Below are positions 61,290-64,000 of a stretch of 64,000 nucleotides of DNA, one piece after another. The stretch is from Flaccisagitta enflata (Eukaryota; Chaetognatha; Sagittoidea; Aphragmophora): NCBI GenBank assembly GCA_965153355.1, contig OZ231126.1, positions 106,144,001 to 106,208,000 of the forward strand, written 5' to 3'. Below the pieces are notes generated by a model. That model was given only the letters and a program-made list of their open reading frames with translations, did no database searches and was not told where the DNA came from. The translations under genes were made by a program, and so were the position numbers. Within the stretch, counting starts at the first letter, position 1; each line of letters starts with the position of its first letter.

Positions 61290-61535
61290 TCAGATTTTCA
61301 AATGGATTTTATTTGAAGTGGAAACTGTTTTATTGCATTCTTTGTCATTTTTGACTATTGAGCTAAATGTGATCAGCCTTGCAATTCTGATTATTTGTGT
61401 CATTAACTTGTGCATTATGAAATTAAAATGTTATTGGAATGATAGTATTATTTCTAATTTGTCATCCAACATCAAGTATTCTACAAAAATATATAAATAT
61501 ATAACAGAGTTATTTTCAGATCATGGAAATATTAT

Positions 61536-61722
61536 TGTTGAGAACGACAATATGATTTTCAAATTTGAGATTAAGATGATATTGTTGTTGAGAACGACAA
61601 TATGATTTTCAAATTTGAGATTTTTTTTTCTTTAATGTTTATTCTAATAAATAACTTTCGAATTTGAAAATATGTGATGATATTGTTGTAATAGCAATTA
61701 CTGCAATATGATTTTCAAATTT
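61536..61722. repeat. tandem 41-43-bp duplication with a third partial copy
   Basis: TTGTTGAGAACGACAATATG followed by ATTTTCAAATTTGAGA occurs at about 61537 and 61580; a diverged AATATGATTTTCAAATTTGA recurs at 61707. From 61251 to 62160 no gene is supported. Confidence 0.75.
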
Positions 61723-62173
61723 GATAGTAGACATTGTCAATCGATAAGAAAATTAATATCTTGAACTTTGTTGTAATACAAATTTGAATTACATTTATAT
61801 ATGATTTGAACTATTAAATAGTAGATTTCATGATGAAATTATATCAAAAAAAAAAAAAAAAAGAAAAACCTTTTTTCTTAGATTAATTTTTAAATTTTTT
61901 CTATCTTCTTTCAAAAAGATTAAAGACAAATTCAATGAAATTTTTTTTTTTTGCGCAAAAGTCGCACCTGAGCTAAATCACGAATTTCCGTCTCCACGCT
62001 TGAAAGAATGTTTTGCGCATAAGTCTCATAAGGTTTCCTTCTTTATGAAAAGCGTGAAGACGTAGATTCGACTTGCCGAATCTCTCTTCCCTCTCCACCG
62101 ATCAGAAAGCTCGACTGATACGAGCATTCGGAACCAGGAGAAAGGAGAGAGAGACGCTTCGACGAGGCGATCC

Positions 62174-62294
62174 AAGATGGCGTCGCGTCGAGGAAGGAGG
62201 GAGAGAAAAGGAATGCGTCGAGGGAGAATCTCCAATTTTTGACTGCGGAAGTGGGCGCGGCCGGAAGTGCTGGACTTCCGGTGCTCACTTCCGG
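62174..62294 (+). promoter_or_regulatory. cluster of ETS-type sites with a YY1-like motif
   Basis: AAGATGGCG (62174-62182) is the YY1 core in animal promoters. GCGGAAGT (62245), CCGGAAGT (62261), ACTTCCGG (62274) and ACTTCCGG (62287) are four ETS-type sites in 50 bp, two in each orientation. It probably drives the gene that starts at 62770 after a 5'-UTR intron whose acceptor is TTCATTTTCAG (62735). Confidence 0.45.
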
Positions 62295-62769
62295 TTTAGA
62301 AAATTGAGGAGATTGTGAGAGAACGGCTTGGCGCATAATAAACTTCGACCCCTCCTGTGAAATCTCATCACTAATGGGATCATTCTAGACACATAACATC
62401 TTGATAGGAGATATGATATAAAAATTGGCGTTTTGTATAACAATACAAAATATTCATATCATAAAATTTTTCAAAAAAGAAAAAAAAAATTTTTTTCTCA
62501 TGAATGTACAAGTTCACAGAGATCCTTTGAAAATTGATCCATTGATGTTACGTATTCAACTTTTACCTGACATCTTTGCTTGTAACCAATCATTTTATTT
62601 CATTTTCGATGTTCATGTTTGTGAAACTTCACTTGTTACTTTGAACGAAATAAAAATCTCTTTTGGTTAACATGATCATTTAAAGATGTCGGTAAACTGA
62701 GATCTGATCAAAAACTTTTCTATTTTCATTTTCAGGACTAAAATCCAAAGAAATTAAGAATCGTTACCA

Positions 62770-63306
62770 ATGCTTCTCAAATTCTTCATCAGAATGAATT
62801 ACTCCGACTCCAGCTCTGACGACAACGTCAGCAAAGAATCATCGGGAAAGTTTGTGACTACAGACTCCGACAACGAAAATTCAAAGAATGACCTGAAAAC
62901 ACCGACTTTAGACGATTACAACGACGACAACAACAGCGTTGATGACGCTAAAAACGGTGACTCAGAAATGAAAAAGAATCAAGAAGGAGAAGTACCCGCT
63001 GAGAGCGGTAAAGATGGTTCATCGATACCATCTACATCTCCATCGGCAAAGCCATCAAACAAAGATGGTAGCAACGAAAAAGAAAAAGGGACATCCACCG
63101 GGTCGGTGGTGGGTACCCTTCAAATCCCTGACGTCTCTGGATGGGCTGAATCCATCCTATCGGCGTCACAAAAAACGTTGACGCTGAAACATCCGGCCAA
63201 AACTGTCTTCGGAACTTTTGAAAATTCAGAAGAAAGAAAGTTGTACGTAAATCACCTCTTTTCCCTTTTCCTAAACCTGGGGCTGACCGTTACCCCCCTC
63301 CTCTAG
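62770..63306 (+). CDS. acidic Ser/Asp/Asn-rich protein
   Basis: ATG 62770 (or the ATG at 62794, MNYSDSSSDD). Residues 9-115 are disordered acidic/polar sequence. The end (LQIPDVSGWAESILSASQ, TLKHPAKTVFGTFENSEERK) looks folded. The frame stops at 63306. A pyrimidine-rich CCCCCCTCCTCTAG precedes the next ATG, so the last residues may be intron and the true protein may run into the following frame, but no phase-correct donor was found. Confidence 0.5.
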   Translation: MLLKFFIRMNYSDSSSDDNVSKESSGKFVTTDSDNENSKNDLKTPTLDDYNDDNNSVDDAKNGDSEMKKNQEGEVPAESGKDGSSIPSTSPSAKPSNKDGSNEKEKGTSTGSVVGTLQIPDVSGWAESILSASQKTLTLKHPAKTVFGTFENSEERKLYVNHLFSLFLNLGLTVTPLL

Positions 63307-63311
63307 TTTTC

Positions 63312-64000
63312 ATGGAGGACACACACGCCACACATTTGGAGCGGGCCGCGGCGTTGCCAATCACTTTCCTCACACGTAACATGAGGATGTGCGACCACAC
63401 ATGCGGCAGGAATTATCGACGACCAGTTTTGGAAGCTGCGGCTAAGAAGCACGTGGACCACGATAATTGGTGGCCGGAATCTACCGATCACATCACTCAT
63501 GAATTTTACGAGTATATGGCTCAAAAACTGGAGGAGAAGGACCTCAATGGCCTCAAGCCGGAGAAAATGGCGGTGGCCATCCTCCGGCTTGAAGAAGTAC
63601 TCAGCGAAGACTTCTTCTTTTTCGGTAAGATCTCATGCATGAGATGTGGTCAGTGGACGGAGCGTCATCCACTTGAGAGCTACTGCAAAAATGAAATCAT
63701 GAGTGACGCAGATTATGTGCTCGCAATGTTGTGGAAAAATCGTGATTTGATCCGTGATTTGATCCTGGATTATGCTCAATTTAGTGCCAAGATGGTTGGA
63801 AATTTTCCTGAGTTAATCATGGCTATGGCAAATGAGGCAGAAATAAAAGCAAAAGAGTACATCGCAGTTACCACCTCTCTGAGAGAGAGATGCGAAACTG
63901 GTGAAGCCAGACTTTTAGCGATTGAGCAGGAGAAAGATTTGGTAATTTCCGACCTAAGAGAAAGGACAGAAAAAGCTGAGAATGAAGTTTTGCGCTTGAC
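63312..64000 (+). CDS. partial ORF leaving the window, C2HC-like motif
   Basis: An open frame from ATG 63312 with no stop to the window end (229 codons). It begins MEDTHATHLERAAALPITF, contains CDHTCGRNYRRPVLEA with His-rich VDHDNWWP, then CMRCGQWTERHPLESYC (C-x2-C-x6-H-x5-C, a likely zinc site), and passes into a coiled coil (SLRERCETGEARLLAIEQE). It may be a separate gene or the continuation of the acidic ORF just upstream. Not recognised. Confidence 0.55.
   Translation, partial: MEDTHATHLERAAALPITFLTRNMRMCDHTCGRNYRRPVLEAAAKKHVDHDNWWPESTDHITHEFYEYMAQKLEEKDLNGLKPEKMAVAILRLEEVLSEDFFFFGKISCMRCGQWTERHPLESYCKNEIMSDADYVLAMLWKNRDLIRDLILDYAQFSAKMVGNFPELIMAMANEAEIKAKEYIAVTTSLRERCETGEARLLAIEQEKDLVISDLRERTEKAENEVLRL

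Overview
The window is eukaryotic, probably arthropod. It has spliced genes with GT-AG introns, a LINE reverse transcriptase, a pogo-like TIR element and many rolling-circle-type insertions. (GA)n/(CT)n, (GT)n and (AAC)n arrays are extremely dense, which recalls crustacean genomes such as penaeid shrimp. The species cannot be named from the sequence, so this placement is inference.

Layout. 1-7 kb (minus strand): two Thr-rich type I membrane proteins. One has three exons with an in-frame TAG inside its transmembrane segment; the other sits beside a CCAAT-rich promoter with a TATA box at each edge. 8.5-15.5 kb (plus): a coiled-coil gene in two frames, a 5'-truncated LINE, an orphan exon, an Ala/Pro/Ser-repeat ORF and a Gln/His-rich C2H2 zinc-finger ORF. 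16.5-22.3 kb (plus): an unknown Cys/Glu-rich protein, then a gene of eight exons resembling parvovirus NS1 (HUH nuclease plus SF3 helicase), then a small three-exon coiled-coil gene.

23.3-40.6 kb is the core: a decayed Polinton/Maverick (adintovirus-like) element. A protein-primed-type family B DNA polymerase runs on the plus strand. Converging on it from the minus strand are a tiny Arg/Lys-rich protein, a double-jelly-roll major capsid protein in eight exons, an H15-like protein, a Lys/Ser-rich protein, a possible minor capsid protein, a retroviral-type integrase, a PW/PC1-type protein and an A32-like packaging ATPase. POLB, MCP and the ATPase are split by ordinary introns. All four core enzymes or structural genes carry lesions: POLB frameshifts and a minisatellite, an MCP homopolymer frameshift, one TGA in INT, and a mobile element inside an ATPase exon.

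About fifteen full or partial copies of one Helentron/HINE-like family are scattered throughout. They share a palindromic 5' end (AGTCGCGTGCACGCGACT), an inverted copy near the 3' end, a small hairpin and a CCTTGTTT terminus. Most enclose variable tandem arrays, often with a 10-11 bp period.

41-49 kb is mostly repeats: a long (GT)n and two large array-bearing Helentron copies. 49.9-54.4 kb holds tightly packed coiled-coil ORFs broken by frameshifts and a stop. 57.9-61.3 kb is an uninterrupted 1,106-codon RING-H2 protein with an RGG box; part of it looks related to the 50-52 kb ORF. From 62.2 kb an ETS/YY1-like promoter cluster is followed by an acidic Ser/Asp-rich ORF and an open frame that leaves the window.
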